Part shown: in pieces, positions 5,436 to 5,558 of the stretch
How the letters are laid out: each line of letters starts with the position of its first letter
Position numbering within the stretch: position 1 is the stretch's first letter
NCBI GenBank assembly: GCA_018376855.1
Contig: JAHAAN010000125.1
Location: 1-5,558, forward strand
DNA length: 5,558 nt
From: Clostridiales bacterium
GTDB taxonomy: Bacteria > Bacillota > Clostridia > Christensenellales > QALW01
Direction: 5' to 3'
The notes under the pieces: model-generated
What the model was told of the DNA's origin: nothing
Seen by the model: the letters and a program-made list of their open reading frames with translations, nothing else
Databases searched by the model: none
Program-made: the position numbers and the translations under genes

Positions 5436-5558
5436 TCCCAACGTAATCGTCAATGATGTGAGCTGCGAGAAAAAAGTTGTAAAACGCATCGGTCACGCTC
5501 TCAATCGCTATCAAGCCGATCCAGTTCATCTTACGGATGTTATTGAGGATATGTTGGG
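5344..5558 (+). CDS. DUF6514-like small protein (runs off right edge)
   Basis: ATG at 5344 opens a frame of 71 complete codons that is still open at the window end. A strong AGGAGG at 5332-5337 lies 6 bases before it, the best ribosome-binding site in the window. The product begins MKKLHYRYIPQNLYQTDIGA, continues YASYGITLKN and VIVNDVSCEKKVVKRIGHAL, and ends in PVHLTDVIEDMLG. The pattern YGI, then V-x-DVS, then PVHLxDVIEDxL is what I recall of DUF6514, a clostridial family of unknown function often found beside small XRE regulators. No membrane segment or signal peptide is present in the visible part. It starts inside the xre frame, so the two are co-transcribed and may be translationally coupled. 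Family assignment is from memory of the pattern. Confidence 0.7.
   Translation, partial: MKKLHYRYIPQNLYQTDIGAYASYGITLKNDPNVIVNDVSCEKKVVKRIGHALNRYQADPVHLTDVIEDML

Overview
The window looks like chromosomal DNA from an anaerobic, spore-forming Firmicute of class Clostridia, probably a gut or plant-fibre-degrading one. The reasons are a glycoside hydrolase family 78 (alpha-L-rhamnosidase-type) gene under a divergent AraC-type regulator, the 3' part of a CotJC-like spore-coat manganese catalase gene, and an XRE regulator followed by a DUF6514-like small protein. This taxonomic call is an inference from gene content.

Left part (1-1962, minus strand): an intact reading frame of 654 codons runs off the left edge. 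It holds the N-terminal beta domains and the first part of the catalytic (alpha/alpha)6 barrel of a GH78 enzyme, including the general-acid motif DCPQRAERQGW. Middle (1963-3855): a 307-base divergent intergenic region carries a strong inverted repeat that contains a perfect TATAAT on each strand. Rightward from it run an AraC-family regulator (2270-3106) and, 17 bases later, a SAM-dependent methyltransferase resembling AviRa, the orthosomycin-resistance 23S rRNA methyltransferase (3124-3855). The regulator probably controls the rhamnosidase. Why an AviRa-like enzyme shares its transcript is the most intriguing question here.

Right part: 3856-4613 has no convincing gene. It holds two short minus-strand ORFs of protein-like composition, a perfect 20-bp palindrome and a very good intrinsic terminator that serves the minus-strand cotJC. 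The cotJC reading frame (4614 to about 5036) is cut at its 5' end: the conserved EELAH metal motif is present, but everything upstream of it is missing and is replaced by AT-rich DNA carrying TACATAAA repeats and a small rightward XRE regulator (5124-5435). A DUF6514-like gene (5344 to the right edge) starts inside the regulator, out of frame, with a strong ribosome-binding site. The simplest reading is a recombination or insertion breakpoint at about 5036-5045, with the XRE/DUF6514 pair on the incoming side.

I found no tRNA, rRNA, CRISPR array or transposase. The most interesting items are the AraC-AviRa-like pair beside the rhamnosidase, the palindromic divergent promoter, the cotJC breakpoint and the repeat set around the xre start codon. 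No novel system is proven by this sequence alone.
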